Position numbers and translations under genes: made by a program. From positions 51,842 through 115,841 of the forward strand of contig NZ_JAPFQO010000014.1 in assembly GCF_026241195.1 (NCBI RefSeq): a stretch of 64,000 nt of DNA. The letters are read 5' to 3'. This DNA comes from Pontibacter anaerobius. Its GTDB lineage: Bacteria; Bacteroidota; Bacteroidia; Cytophagales; Hymenobacteraceae. The stretch's first letter is position 1. Each line of letters begins with the position of its first letter. A model generated the notes under the pieces. It searched no databases, had not been told where the DNA came from, and worked only from the letters and a program-made list of their open reading frames with translations. Of the stretch, positions 26,145-34,580 are shown in pieces.

Positions 26145-26172
26145 AAAAAAGGAGCCCCTAAAGGCTCCCTTT
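26145..26172. terminator. Bidirectional terminator
   Basis: AAAGGAGCC/GGCTCCcTTT hairpin with A- and T-runs, between converging genes. Confidence 0.75.
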
Positions 26173-26185
26173 CTTTTTTTCGGGC

Positions 26186-26356
26186 TTATCTTCTGAACTT
26201 CCTGAACAGCCAGGAGATCAGCACCACGATCAGTACGATGATGATTAGGGCCGTCCACATGCCGGCTTCAAAGATATCTCCTACCAACTCGCAACTGCTC
26301 ATGGTAAACGTTAGCAGCACGAGCAGCGTCATTACATATGCTCTTATATTTTTCAT
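26186..26356 (-). CDS. Small membrane lipoprotein-like protein, 56 aa
   Basis: Start ATG 26356 (MKNIRAYVMTLLVLLTFTM), ten codons inside the longest frame. It has a lipobox-like TMSSC, then ELVGDIFEAGMWTALIIIVLIVVLISWLF and a basic RKFRR tail, so the order is signal/lipobox, short linker, membrane helix. Similar SC-(x)6-FxAGMW-helix proteins are common in Bacteroidota and have no known function. Confidence 0.7.
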   Translation of the reverse strand: MKNIRAYVMTLLVLLTFTMSSCELVGDIFEAGMWTALIIIVLIVVLISWLFRKFRR

Positions 26357-26506
26357 AGTTTTATACGTTAGTTCATGCGCTGGCATTCAGCAAGTATGGC
26401 AATCGTAAAGCCAGGGCGAAATATGATGATATTGCCATTTATAGTTACTGCAAATCGGCTTAAAAGGTTAGCAAGCCGGAAAATGGCAGCAGGGCAAGTA
26501 TAAAAA

Positions 26507-26533
26507 AACAGGTGCCCATACCTGAGCACCTGT
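26507..26533 (-). terminator. Terminator of the gene at 26563-27183
   Basis: AACAGGTGC/GCACCTGTT stem (9 bp) with a 9-nt loop; T-run on the complement strand. Confidence 0.7.
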
Positions 26534-26562
26534 TATACGGTTTATATGTTAAGAGAGGTGGC

Positions 26563-27183
26563 TTAGTTCTTGGCCCCTTTCCACTCGTTGTAGGCCGTAA
26601 CAACAGCCAGAACATCCAGTACCCCAAACTCCTTGTTCTCTATTTTTGCCGCTAACTCAGGATAGTCGGCAAAGTACCTCCCCGCTAATTTTCGGAAATT
26701 TCTATTAAGGTTGATTCCTTGTGCACCGGAGGTAAAATATACTCCTACTGATGATGCCGCCTCTTCGTTTGGACGCTTAACGTAGAAGTTAATGTCTGAA
26801 ACTTGGTGGTCGAAGCCACTTCTTTGGAAGCCAAACCCACCGTTCAGAGCATATAGCGTAACAGGTCCTTTAGACAAAATCCTTAGCCAATAAGCGTTTT
26901 TGGACATTTTGTCATTGTAGGCCAGGCGCATCGGTACGTATTCAGTTGGCTCAGCACCTTCTTGGGTAAAGATAATTCTCGTTAGTTCGCTGCTGCTGAT
27001 CTTCTCGTTTTTAGAGCCCGCCTCTGCTGCCCTGTAAACAATGCTTTTCTCTCCAACAGATGATGCCTTAACAAGGCCGGTCAGTTCTTTGCCATCGGCA
27101 AACAGCACTTTGGCCTGCTGAAAATCTTGTGCAAAAAGGGTGGTGCCGCAAAACAGCAAAACAAGCGTAAAGAATGCTTTCAT
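26563..27183 (-). CDS. Secreted hypothetical protein
   Basis: 206 aa. Sec signal peptide (MKAFFTLVLLFCGTTLFAQD, cleavage after FAQ). The mature part starts with a small beta-domain (KVLFADGKELTGLVKAS, SELTRIIF) often seen at the start of Bacteroidota envelope proteins, then YWLRILSKGPVTLYALNGGF, and a C-terminal helical region LAGRYFADYPELAAKIENKEFG. I do not recognise a function. It is transcribed alone. Confidence 0.75.
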   Translation of the reverse strand: MKAFFTLVLLFCGTTLFAQDFQQAKVLFADGKELTGLVKASSVGEKSIVYRAAEAGSKNEKISSSELTRIIFTQEGAEPTEYVPMRLAYNDKMSKNAYWLRILSKGPVTLYALNGGFGFQRSGFDHQVSDINFYVKRPNEEAASSVGVYFTSGAQGINLNRNFRKLAGRYFADYPELAAKIENKEFGVLDVLAVVTAYNEWKGAKN

Positions 27184-27664
27184 ATAGTGTGTGTTAAATG
27201 ATAGATGATGAATTCAAATATATTAATTAAATTATATATGCTATTGTGCCGGGGTGGGATTTTTTTGTGCACCATACTTTAAAGAGGCTTTGAGACTTTA
27301 GGCCAACCAGAATGTTTATACTTGCGGCCTACGGAGGCATGGTGGGTTTCATGCTTTAAATGGATGTGCGGGTGGGGCGGCGGATAGCGCACTGGCAACG
27401 TATAAAGTATAAAAATCAGTGCAATAAAGTAATTCTGAGCAGCGGCATACAGCAAGAAGGAGAGTATGCGGCTAAGCGGTGAACTTCAGGTGGCTGAGAA
27501 GTGGAGTGTGGGTATCAACGCCAGTGTGGTGGTAGCTTTGGTGGCAGGCACAGCCTCTGGAAAAGGTGATCTCAGCTAGGCCATACTTTAAAATGAGTCG
27601 GAAAGAGTGGCTACGGTCCCTTTCTGATTTTATACTTTAACAGCTAGAGAAGATATAAAAACAA
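27184..27664. other. Gene-poor spacer at island edge
   Basis: No long ORF. A 37-codon frame at 27466-27579 (MRLSGELQVAEKWSVGINAS...) reads like a stray piece of an outer-membrane protein but has no other support. Several TATACTT motifs are present, as in backbone DNA. Confidence 0.5.
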
Positions 27665-27692
27665 AAAAGCCACTCATTTCTGAGTGGCTTTT
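27665..27692 (-). terminator. Original tRNA-Asn terminator, left of the island
   Basis: AAAAGCCACTCA-TTTC-TGAGTGGCTTTT (12-bp stem) directly beside the left attachment repeat. On the minus strand it would follow the tRNA 3' end if the island were absent. Confidence 0.75.
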
Positions 27693-27735
27693 GCTCCCCC
27701 TCCTGGGCTCGAACCAGGGACCCCCTGATTAACAG
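27693..27735 (-). repeat. attL: 43-bp copy of the tRNA-Asn 3' half
   Basis: Identical to 42564-42606. It covers the anticodon loop, variable loop, T-arm and acceptor 3' strand. The sequence diverges right after AACAG. It is a remnant only and cannot form a tRNA. Confidence 0.92.
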
Positions 27736-27821
27736 CAATTAGCCCTGCTGCCTTTGTTGATTTTTGCAATTTGGTGTTGTCTGATTATCAGTTGTTTATA
27801 AAATATTTATTTATCATAATT

Positions 27822-27852
27822 ATTGAATATTTGCCGCTATTTTCTACTTTTG
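27822..27852 (+). promoter_or_regulatory. Integrase promoter
   Basis: ATTG at 27822-27825 and TACTTTTG at 27845-27852, spaced by 19 bases as in Bacteroidota sigma-ABfr promoters. The -7 box touches the first GTTTAAAC site, so integrase binding could repress its own gene. Confidence 0.5.
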
Positions 27853-27887
27853 TTTAAACCATATTTAAACCGTCGGAAAGTTTAAAC
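27852..27887. repeat. Putative integrase arm-type sites (left)
   Basis: GTTTAAACCATATTTAAACC (27852-27871) followed by another GTTTAAAC (27880-27887). An almost identical pair lies at 42498-42517 near the right end, so these are likely integrase or excisionase binding sites. Confidence 0.65.
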
Positions 27888-27906
27888 AACCAGATAAGCA
27901 GCGAAC

Positions 27907-29115
27907 ATGGCCTCAGTCAAAGTACTCCTATACACCTCCAAGGTGCTCAAAAACGGCGAGCATCCCATCATGCTCCGCCTGATCAAAGATCGCAAGATAA
28001 AGTACGTGTCACTTGACCACTCCTGTTCCAAGGATCTGTGGGATGATGATGAGCAGCTGCCAAGTAAGAAGCACCCTAACAAGGTAGAGCTAATCATCAG
28101 GATCTCCAAGATGTTCAACGATGCCAACAAGGTGGTTCTGGACTTCGAGAACAACGACCAGCATTACACTGTGGATGACATCGCTAAGGCGCTCAGCAAA
28201 AAGAGTGTGGGCAAGCTTACCTTCTTCAAGTTTACTGACGAGCTGGTGCAGCGGCACAAGGACGTGGAGAAGATCGGTACCGCCAATGCCTTTCAGGATG
28301 CCAAGCGCGTTGTGTCACGCTTCACAAAGGAGAAAGACGTGACCTTTAAAGAGGTCGATTACATCTTTCTCACAAGGTTGGAGGAGGATCTGCTGAAGCG
28401 TAAGGTGACGGAGAACTCCATAGCGGTTTACATGCGCACCATCCGCTCTGTATACAACAAGGCCATAGCCGAAGGACACGCGCGCGAAGCCGAATATCCT
28501 TTTAAGACATACAAGCTGACCAAGCTCAACACAAAGACCAAGAAGCGGGCGCTAACGAAAGAGCAGGTAAAGAAGATTGCAGACCACAAGCTGGAGCTTG
28601 GCAGCAAGCTATGGGTAGCCAGAAGCATCTTTCTGTTCTCCTACTACTGCCGAGGCATCAACTTCATCGACATGGCCCAGCTCAAGTGGTCCAACATCCA
28701 GGACGGCAGGCTGCACTATACTAGGGCCAAAACTGGTCACCAGTTCAACATTGCCCTGCTGCCTCCGGCCCTGGAGATACTAGACTACTACCGTGAGCGT
28801 CAGGATGGCTCCGGCTTTGTGTTCCCGATCTTGGGTGCTTACCACAACACAGAGCAAAAGGTGAAGAACAGAGTCAAGAAGATAATGAAGGAGGTAAACA
28901 GCAACCTGCGCACGGTAGCAGAGAAGGTGGAGATCGACTTCAACGTCACCACCTACGTGGCCAGGCACAGCTATGCTACGGTGCTTAAGCGGCAGAACGT
29001 GTCCACTTCGCAGATCAGCGAAGCACTGGGCCACAGCAGCGAAAAAATAACTCAAGTTTACCTGGATAGCTTTGAGAACACTGTGTTGGATGAAGCCGAC
29101 AAATTCTTACTTTAG
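27907..29115 (+). CDS. Tyrosine-type site-specific integrase
   Basis: 402 aa. N-terminal arm-binding domain (about 5-90, VLLYTSKVLKNGEHPIMLRLIKD), SAM-like core-binding domain (about 105-200) and catalytic domain. Catalytic residues are R249 (YYCRGINFIDM), the YVAR box with R353 (Tyr-350 replaces the usual first His, as in many Bacteroidota integrases), His in ALGHSSEKIT, and the nucleophile Y385 (QVYLDSF). It should integrate the island at tRNA-Asn by recombining the 43-bp core. It is next to attL, with its own promoter. Confidence 0.95.
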   Translation: MASVKVLLYTSKVLKNGEHPIMLRLIKDRKIKYVSLDHSCSKDLWDDDEQLPSKKHPNKVELIIRISKMFNDANKVVLDFENNDQHYTVDDIAKALSKKSVGKLTFFKFTDELVQRHKDVEKIGTANAFQDAKRVVSRFTKEKDVTFKEVDYIFLTRLEEDLLKRKVTENSIAVYMRTIRSVYNKAIAEGHAREAEYPFKTYKLTKLNTKTKKRALTKEQVKKIADHKLELGSKLWVARSIFLFSYYCRGINFIDMAQLKWSNIQDGRLHYTRAKTGHQFNIALLPPALEILDYYRERQDGSGFVFPILGAYHNTEQKVKNRVKKIMKEVNSNLRTVAEKVEIDFNVTTYVARHSYATVLKRQNVSTSQISEALGHSSEKITQVYLDSFENTVLDEADKFLL

Positions 29116-29151
29116 TGCCCCTTTAACCCAATAATTTAGGAAAAATTTTAC

Positions 29152-30021
29152 ATGAACAAACTCGCTGAAGCCTCCTATAAAGTTGTAGAAAATGTGTTGA
29201 ATAGTCGAAATGCAATAATTCACCAAGCCACAGAGATGTGTGGGGTGATGTTAGAGACTTGCAACCTTAAAGCCTCCATGTACAACAACAACGTGAAGAG
29301 GAAGATAGAATTCTTAGGGAGTGAACTAGAAAGTGCCATGAAATACCTCGATAATCCGTCTGCTGTGTACTACCTCAGGCTGATGGAGACAGAGGACGTT
29401 CAGGCGAAGCTGGCGGAGATAAAAGCTAGTTTGGAGAGCCTAACCGAAAGTGATTTGGAGTTTGCGTCTATAGCACCTATTGTCTCTAAAGCAAAGCTGT
29501 CTGCCGAAGAGGCTGAAAATGCCCTTTATGAAGACTTAAACAACTTGGATAGAAAAGCTAAGGATATAAAATACGATATAATCAATACATGGGCATCTCA
29601 TTTTTACTGCAAAGGAGTCAAAGACTCCCAGCTTATACTAATGAAAAAAATGCACGAACTGAGAGCTGCGGCTTCCGAGCCAGTCAGGCAAGAGAACAGT
29701 GATGGGAGGAAAGGTGTCAAGGCATTAACAAACGCTCAGCAGGTGTTGATGATTGGGCTTCTTAATGATGTGTATAAGATCAACAAGAGTCAAGACAAGA
29801 AAAGCTTAAATGATTTCATACATGCTTTGACAGAAAAAACAGAAAAAACCATCGAAAACTATAGCAGGTTATATGAAAGGAGTGGACACATACAGTCAAA
29901 GAAAAAGCAGAATTTAGAAGATTTTAAAGCTGTCAGACCATTCTTCGAAAAGCTAGACCAGGTTAAGGTTCTCAACATTATTGATGAGAAGATAAAGTAT
30001 TTTAATAGCCTGAAAGAGTAG
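29152..30021 (+). CDS. Hypothetical helical protein of the island
   Basis: 289 aa, rich in Lys, Glu and Leu and almost entirely alpha-helical, with coiled-coil potential around 45-135 and 225-285. There is no signal peptide, membrane helix or known motif. It follows the integrase by 36 bases on the same strand and ends before a hairpin terminator, so it may be an integration or excision accessory factor. This is inferred from position only. Confidence 0.65.
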   Translation: MNKLAEASYKVVENVLNSRNAIIHQATEMCGVMLETCNLKASMYNNNVKRKIEFLGSELESAMKYLDNPSAVYYLRLMETEDVQAKLAEIKASLESLTESDLEFASIAPIVSKAKLSAEEAENALYEDLNNLDRKAKDIKYDIINTWASHFYCKGVKDSQLILMKKMHELRAAASEPVRQENSDGRKGVKALTNAQQVLMIGLLNDVYKINKSQDKKSLNDFIHALTEKTEKTIENYSRLYERSGHIQSKKKQNLEDFKAVRPFFEKLDQVKVLNIIDEKIKYFNSLKE

Positions 30022-30032
30022 TAGTTGCAAAA

Positions 30033-30060
30033 AGCGAGCCCCTCGGCGAGGGGGCTCGCT
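30033..30060 (+). terminator. Terminator
   Basis: AGCGAGCCCCTC-GGC-GAGGGGGCTCGCT (12-bp stem with one bulged base), just after the preceding stop codon. Confidence 0.75.
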
Positions 30061-30105
30061 GTACTAAGTGCCCTCCATATTTGTGAAAAGATACAACCAC
30101 AAATA

Positions 30106-30441
30106 ATGGAGAAATTAACCCTCACCACCCTAAGCCATGATGAACTAACGGAGTTAGTGCTGTCATGCGTGCAAAAGGCCTTGAACCTAGCACACCCCTT
30201 TCAAAAGTCGGAAGAAAACTTCCTCAACCTCAAGCAGGCTGCCGCCTTTACGCTGATGCCGGAGTCAACGCTCTACAGCTACACCAGTAAGCGGCTCATT
30301 CCACACATCAAGCGCGGGAAAAGGCTATTATTCAAGCAATCTGATCTTGCGCAGTGGCTGTCAGATGGCAAGAAGAAAACTATTGCCGAAATCGAGGAAG
30401 AACTAAACAGCCCAAAAGGTAGGAAGGGGGCGCGCAGGTAA
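30106..30441 (+). CDS. Helix-turn-helix (excisionase/MerR-like) DNA-binding protein
   Basis: 111 aa from ATG 30106 (MEKLTLTTLSHDELTELVL). The longer frame would include the terminator hairpin. The HTH_17-type domain is FLNLKQAAAFTLMPESTLYSYTSKRLIPHIKRGKRLLFKQSDLAQWL, the compact winged-helix of Bacteroidota mobile-element excisionases. The basic tail is KGRKGARR. Its last base overlaps the next start codon (TAATGG). It probably binds the island ends or regulates this operon. Confidence 0.85.
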   Translation: MEKLTLTTLSHDELTELVLSCVQKALNLAHPFQKSEENFLNLKQAAAFTLMPESTLYSYTSKRLIPHIKRGKRLLFKQSDLAQWLSDGKKKTIAEIEEELNSPKGRKGARR

Positions 30442-30767
30442 TGGCATCACTCTTTACACCCACCACCGGCCTGGACCAGCTGGCAAACATCATCAGCAAA
30501 GAGCGCGGCGTACTTCAGGAGTACGCCGCCAAACCAACAGCCAACCAGGAGCTGGTAAACACCAGAGACCGATTCCTGCAGTCACTGGCAAGCGCCTACA
30601 ACCAAGTCTACGCCGAGATGGCTGCAACGAAAAGGTTGCTGCACACCGACAGATGGCTACTGGTCGAAGAGCAGATCAGGCAACTGCAGGAAGGCGAACT
30701 CCTTGACGGCATTCACATTAAACTGACGCTGGGCAACGGAAACAGGTACGGACTCATAAGCCTCTAG
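30441..30767 (+). CDS. Hypothetical protein, 108 aa
   Basis: Mostly helical (LDQLANIISKERGVLQEYAAK, FLQSLASAYNQVYAEMAATKRLL) with a C-terminal strand pair (GIHIKLTLGNGNRYGLISL). No family is recognised. It is translationally coupled to the HTH gene upstream and four bases before the ATPase gene, so it belongs to the same replication/regulation operon. Confidence 0.65.
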   Translation: MASLFTPTTGLDQLANIISKERGVLQEYAAKPTANQELVNTRDRFLQSLASAYNQVYAEMAATKRLLHTDRWLLVEEQIRQLQEGELLDGIHIKLTLGNGNRYGLISL

Positions 30768-30771
30768 CGCC

Positions 30772-32007
30772 ATGATAAACTACACACCCGTTTCCGCAGC
30801 CAACACGGTTAGCAGGCCGGTCTCCCATGGCCATGCCAACAATACAGAAGATGAGTTTGCCATGAATATGCCGAGAAGCCCTAGCCACGGCAAACAAGAG
30901 TTTTCCGGCGGCTGGCCGGAGAGGATACAGGCGAACATCAACATAATAGAGGGTAACGCCTCCAAGCCCATTGTCCGGTCCCCGCCCATCATCAAGCTGA
31001 ACGGAAAGGGGATTATCGGTAAAAGAACAATTAACATCATCCAGGGCAAGTTCGGCTCCCACAAAAGCCGCCTGGCCGAGATGCTGCTAAGCCTGCTGCT
31101 TTCCGACAGGTACTGCGACACGGACTTCTGCGGCTTCACCAAAGACGAGATGATATTGTTTTTGCTGGCCTATGTGGACACGGAGCGAAACCAATCGGAG
31201 CAGTTTCCGATGGCCATTCAGCAGATCAGGAAGCTAGCTGGGCATGATCCTTTCCAGAGCCACGACAGGCTGATCCCCTACAGCCTGATTGGATTTGAGA
31301 GGAAAGATAGATTGAATGCACTGAAAGCATTTGTGGAGGCGGCGATGCAGGTTTCATCTCACCACCTGTTTATCCTGCTGGACGTGGTAACGGACTGCAT
31401 CGGGGACTTCAACAACGCCTCCGAATCGCTGGAGCTGTTCGATTTCTTGAACATGCTCATCAACGACCATAACATTACTTTCTTGCTGATCATCCACGAG
31501 AACCCAGGCACCGACAAGGCCAGAGGGCATACGGGTACGGAGGCTTCCAACAAGGCCTCCACCATCATGCAGATCGGCTTTGAGAAGGTTAACAATAAGG
31601 ACAGTGACCTGATCGCGGTGAAGTTCCTGAAGCTGCGTAGCGGCAAGAAGCCAGACCCGCTCTACCTGTACTTCGATGAGAGCAGGCACTGCTTGGCACG
31701 CGCTAGCCAAGATATGATTAACAGCACCATGCAGGAGAGGCGAAAGAAAGCCGACACGGGCATGATAGCCGATTGCCTTGGCGATCTATTGGCAGAACCC
31801 AGGAAGCAAAAAGACCTGGTGGACGAGCTTTCGGCAAAGTTTGAGGCTCACGCCAATACCGTTAAGGAACGCCTGAGGGAGATAGCCGAGCAGCGGTTAC
31901 CGATCAATGACGCCAACGGCATCGCCTGCGAACTGGCTATAGAGGAAAGTGCCGGAAAGCCAACCATGTACAGCTTAGCTCCTAGCCTGGAATCATGGGC
32001 AGCGTAG
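30772..32007 (+). CDS. RecA/DnaB-like ATPase (RepA-type) of the island
   Basis: 411 aa. The RecA-like AAA domain (about 65-330) has Walker A G92-KFGSHKS-99, Walker B LFILLDVVTD (D204, D208) and a sensor-like strand FLLIIHENPGTDKARGHTGTEA. The C-terminus (about 335-400) resembles a winged helix (MIADCLGDLLAEPRKQKDLVDELS). Such RepA/primase-helicase-type ATPases are typical of Bacteroidota mobilisable elements and satellites, where they start replication after excision. There is no primase TOPRIM motif. It may load a host helicase; this is inferred. Confidence 0.8.
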   Translation: MINYTPVSAANTVSRPVSHGHANNTEDEFAMNMPRSPSHGKQEFSGGWPERIQANINIIEGNASKPIVRSPPIIKLNGKGIIGKRTINIIQGKFGSHKSRLAEMLLSLLLSDRYCDTDFCGFTKDEMILFLLAYVDTERNQSEQFPMAIQQIRKLAGHDPFQSHDRLIPYSLIGFERKDRLNALKAFVEAAMQVSSHHLFILLDVVTDCIGDFNNASESLELFDFLNMLINDHNITFLLIIHENPGTDKARGHTGTEASNKASTIMQIGFEKVNNKDSDLIAVKFLKLRSGKKPDPLYLYFDESRHCLARASQDMINSTMQERRKKADTGMIADCLGDLLAEPRKQKDLVDELSAKFEAHANTVKERLREIAEQRLPINDANGIACELAIEESAGKPTMYSLAPSLESWAA

Positions 32008-32187
32008 TGCTGGCTCACCCAAACACGAACAGTGGCCTATATAGGCGAGTGTATGTGTTTGGGTACCTTCGCGGCCCTCCAATCTATCATTGACTGTCAT
32101 TCCACAAGATTAACCCAAGGCTGTGCTACCGACGACGCAGCCGACATTACCCATCATTTAACAATAGATAAAATTTAATTCTTAACC

Positions 32188-32937
32188 ATGAATAAAGAGA
32201 GTATCGCCGCTCAAGTGCAGCGGCTGCGGCAGGAGAATGCCTCCATTCGCGATATCGCCAAACGACTTGGTGTAAGCAAGTACACCGTGGAAAAAACACT
32301 CAAAGAACTGGAGGCAGCGAGGCTCCAAACGATTTACCTAGCAATGACTGAAGACTCAGTATTACCCAAAACAGACACAGCCATGACTGTTTCTCAGACA
32401 GCTGGAAAGGTTGATCAGGTGAGTTCAGACATCAACAACAAAGCACGTTATTCGGGGGGTAACCTGTTGCTTTCTCGTGTGGATGCACTGCTAAACGGTG
32501 CTTCTACAGAGGAAAAAGAGTCAGGAATAGCCGAAAAACAGTTGTATAGCACATATTTCTTTGATGTAATGATGTTTTTATCAGAATACAGAAAGCTGAT
32601 GGTGTTGTTGCAACGTGACGTTGGCCAGGGGCGCAATGTATGGCTGCACGTGGTCAATGGAAAGTATCTGAAAGAGCTAGCAAGGCTTCAGCAAGAGGCT
32701 TCGCGTCTATGTCAAAGGGATACTCGGGAGTACAGCAGAACACAGTTGGCAGATGTGCTGATAGCGTGTGAAGCTTACCTGAAAAAGGTGCTACTGACAC
32801 CGGAGGCACGCGGATCTATGATCGGCCTTAGCTGGGTGAGGCTGCCCAAAGACGAGCGGATACTGGCACTGTGCAAAATCACCTTTCGTGCCGAGGATCC
32901 TTTTGTTTACACCCATGGCTGTCAGGCTGCCGCTTAA
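32188..32937 (+). CDS. HTH-domain protein of the island
   Basis: 249 aa. A resolvase/Sigma70-r4-like helix-turn-helix at residues 15-40 (SIRDIAKRLGVSKYTVEKTLKEL), a Ser/Thr-rich linker, then a helical domain (YFFDVMMFLSEYRKLMVLLQRDV; LARLQQEASRLCQRDTREYSRTQLADVLIACEAYL). The C-terminal part is unknown. It may regulate island genes or bind the origin. The 180-base gap upstream contains no clear promoter. Confidence 0.7.
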   Translation: MNKESIAAQVQRLRQENASIRDIAKRLGVSKYTVEKTLKELEAARLQTIYLAMTEDSVLPKTDTAMTVSQTAGKVDQVSSDINNKARYSGGNLLLSRVDALLNGASTEEKESGIAEKQLYSTYFFDVMMFLSEYRKLMVLLQRDVGQGRNVWLHVVNGKYLKELARLQQEASRLCQRDTREYSRTQLADVLIACEAYLKKVLLTPEARGSMIGLSWVRLPKDERILALCKITFRAEDPFVYTHGCQAAA

Positions 32938-32969
32938 TCAAGTCACCTAACCAATAAATAAAATTTAAG

Positions 32970-33392
32970 ATGAATTCACTCAAAATTACCCCAAAGATCA
33001 CCATGACCCAAGAAGCAGTTTTCAACCGAGAGGTGGCAGGCTTGATTCGTACTTGCCCGACTTTCCAGGCATGTATCGTTATTAACGAATACATGAAGCG
33101 GCACGGCGGGAAAAGCTATTATTATGCCCTACAGCGCCTTGGCGTGGGCATAGGCATAGAGTACCAGGTGATAGAGGTCGAAAACCCCAGAATCGGCAAG
33201 GTGGAGGGGTGGTGGCCTGCTATCAAGTATAGTGCGGGCAACCCTAAGACCGGCAAGGAAGAGGTCATGACGTTCATGTCAGCTCCTTATGATTGCCCTA
33301 TCAAGTGCTATGACTACCTGGCGAGGAATTACGTGTACAAGCTGAATGATACGCCGAAGCTAGCTTTGCATGTGCTAGGGGAAGAGATGTAG
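32970..33392 (+). CDS. Hypothetical protein, 140 aa
   Basis: Alpha/beta composition with KITMTQEAVFNREVAGLIRTCPTF and a central WWPAIKYSAGNPKTGKEEVMTFMSAP. Several cysteines (CPTF, CIVI, CPIKC) could bind metal, but no standard zinc motif is seen. No family is recognised. It is 32 bases after the HTH gene and probably co-transcribed. The 414 bases that follow hold no gene. Confidence 0.6.
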   Translation: MNSLKITPKITMTQEAVFNREVAGLIRTCPTFQACIVINEYMKRHGGKSYYYALQRLGVGIGIEYQVIEVENPRIGKVEGWWPAIKYSAGNPKTGKEEVMTFMSAPYDCPIKCYDYLARNYVYKLNDTPKLALHVLGEEM

Positions 33393-33761
33393 TGCAAGCA
33401 GCATAAAGAGTAGTAGCGTTTCTGCAGTTGTAGTTAACAGCGACGGGTCCTTAACCAGCTTTTGAAGAGTTGACCAAAGATCCGCCGCTGCTTTAGCTTG
33501 TTATAAGCCTTGAAGCAATTATGCACCATTGGCTGCTACAGGTATAAAGCAACATTTATACGTACTTAAAAGCCGTCTGTCCGCTTCTTTTGTAGTGCGC
33601 TACATAGAGTAGAAAAAGGCTTGGTGGTGTTTTCTATCAGCTCTAGAACTTACCTTAATATGATAGTCTGCTTGCTCATTAGTGTTGAACTTTATGGGCA
33701 GTAGGTGATAGAATAGACATAAAAAGTGTAGTACTCTAGCATGAAAACAGTACAAAAACCG

Positions 33762-33769
33762 TAGCTTTG
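33762..33769 (+). promoter_or_regulatory. Putative -7 box in AT-rich spacer
   Basis: TAGCTTTG (TAnnTTTG), 38 bases before the gene at 33807. No clear -33 box. The rest of 33393-33806 shows nothing recognisable. Confidence 0.4.
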
Positions 33770-33806
33770 CTGAAAGCATTGTTAAACAACTTAATTAATT
33801 TTCTTA

Positions 33807-34184
33807 ATGGGAAAAGTAAACTTTAGACAGGAATCTCCACAGGCAGGAATTAAGTATTCAATTATCAATATTCCAGATGATAGCAACCTTGGTACTGGAA
33901 GCTTTACTACAGTATATGAAAAAGCGGCTGTTGCAAAGAATGAGGCTATCGGTAGTATGATGGTAAATGCTCCTGCATTTCAAATTTCTGTTACCATAAA
34001 TCCAGCAACTAAGGAAGTGCCTGCGTTATTGGGTAGAGCCGATGGGGCGAACCTCAATAGAAAAGCATTCAAGCTGCCGGTTGACCTAGCTTCGAAAGGT
34101 GATTGTGCTGTTGTGGTTGATTTTGAGGATTGGACCATAAAGTCAATGACTTTAAATGATGAGCCGCTTGAAGAAATAGTCTAA
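33807..34184 (+). CDS. Hypothetical protein, 125 aa, AT-rich
   Basis: Beta-rich small protein (VNFRQESPQAGIKYSIINIPD; FQISVTINPATKEVPALLGR; CAVVVDFEDWTIKSMTLNDEPLEEIV). It is more AT-rich than the core genes. A putative promoter lies upstream and a hairpin downstream, so it is a single-gene unit between the ATPase core and the hsd operon. No family is recognised. Confidence 0.6.
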   Translation: MGKVNFRQESPQAGIKYSIINIPDDSNLGTGSFTTVYEKAAVAKNEAIGSMMVNAPAFQISVTINPATKEVPALLGRADGANLNRKAFKLPVDLASKGDCAVVVDFEDWTIKSMTLNDEPLEEIV

Positions 34185-34254
34185 CACTCTATGACTAAGA
34201 ACTGCTATTTGTGAATAGCAGCCTCAATAAAGCTGTGTCAAAGAATAATTTAAT

Positions 34255-34287
34255 AAAAGCCGCGTTCAAAGTTTGAATGCGGCTTTT
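34255..34287 (+). terminator. Terminator
   Basis: A 16-bp stem with one G/T wobble (AAAGCCGC...GCGGCTTT) and a T-run. Confidence 0.8.
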
Positions 34288-34398
34288 TTGCGCCCTCGCC
34301 TATAATTTGAATCACTAAATTTTACCTGCTCACTCTTCCGGCGCTATACTTTAAGCTTTAGCAATTGCCACGAGCATCCTTAAGAATAAATTGTAAGA

Positions 34399-34429
34399 AA
34401 AAGCCGCAGCTGGTCAGCCTGCGGCTTTT
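34399..34429. terminator. Second hairpin upstream of hsdM
   Basis: AAAAGCCGCAG/CTGCGGCTTTT stem with 9-nt loop, flanked by A's and T's; it may isolate the hsd operon from upstream transcription. Confidence 0.65.
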
Positions 34430-34580
34430 GTTTTTGACGGGATTAGACGCCATAAGTATAGTCAATCTGCTTATCCATCAACCCAAAGTTTAAACTTGCA
34501 CTAAGTATACTAATTTTACTATCTTGTTGTAAAATTCAAGACTGCCATACTTATACCAAAATACCACTTTTAGCTTACCC

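Noticed and set aside
27466..27579. 37-codon ORF (MRLSGELQVAEKW...) near the island edge.
   Set aside because: Too short and without regulatory signals; only mentioned as a possible stray fragment.
29152..30021. Relaxase or mobilisation protein.
   Set aside because: No HUH or Tyr relaxase motif can be seen; the protein is plain helical.
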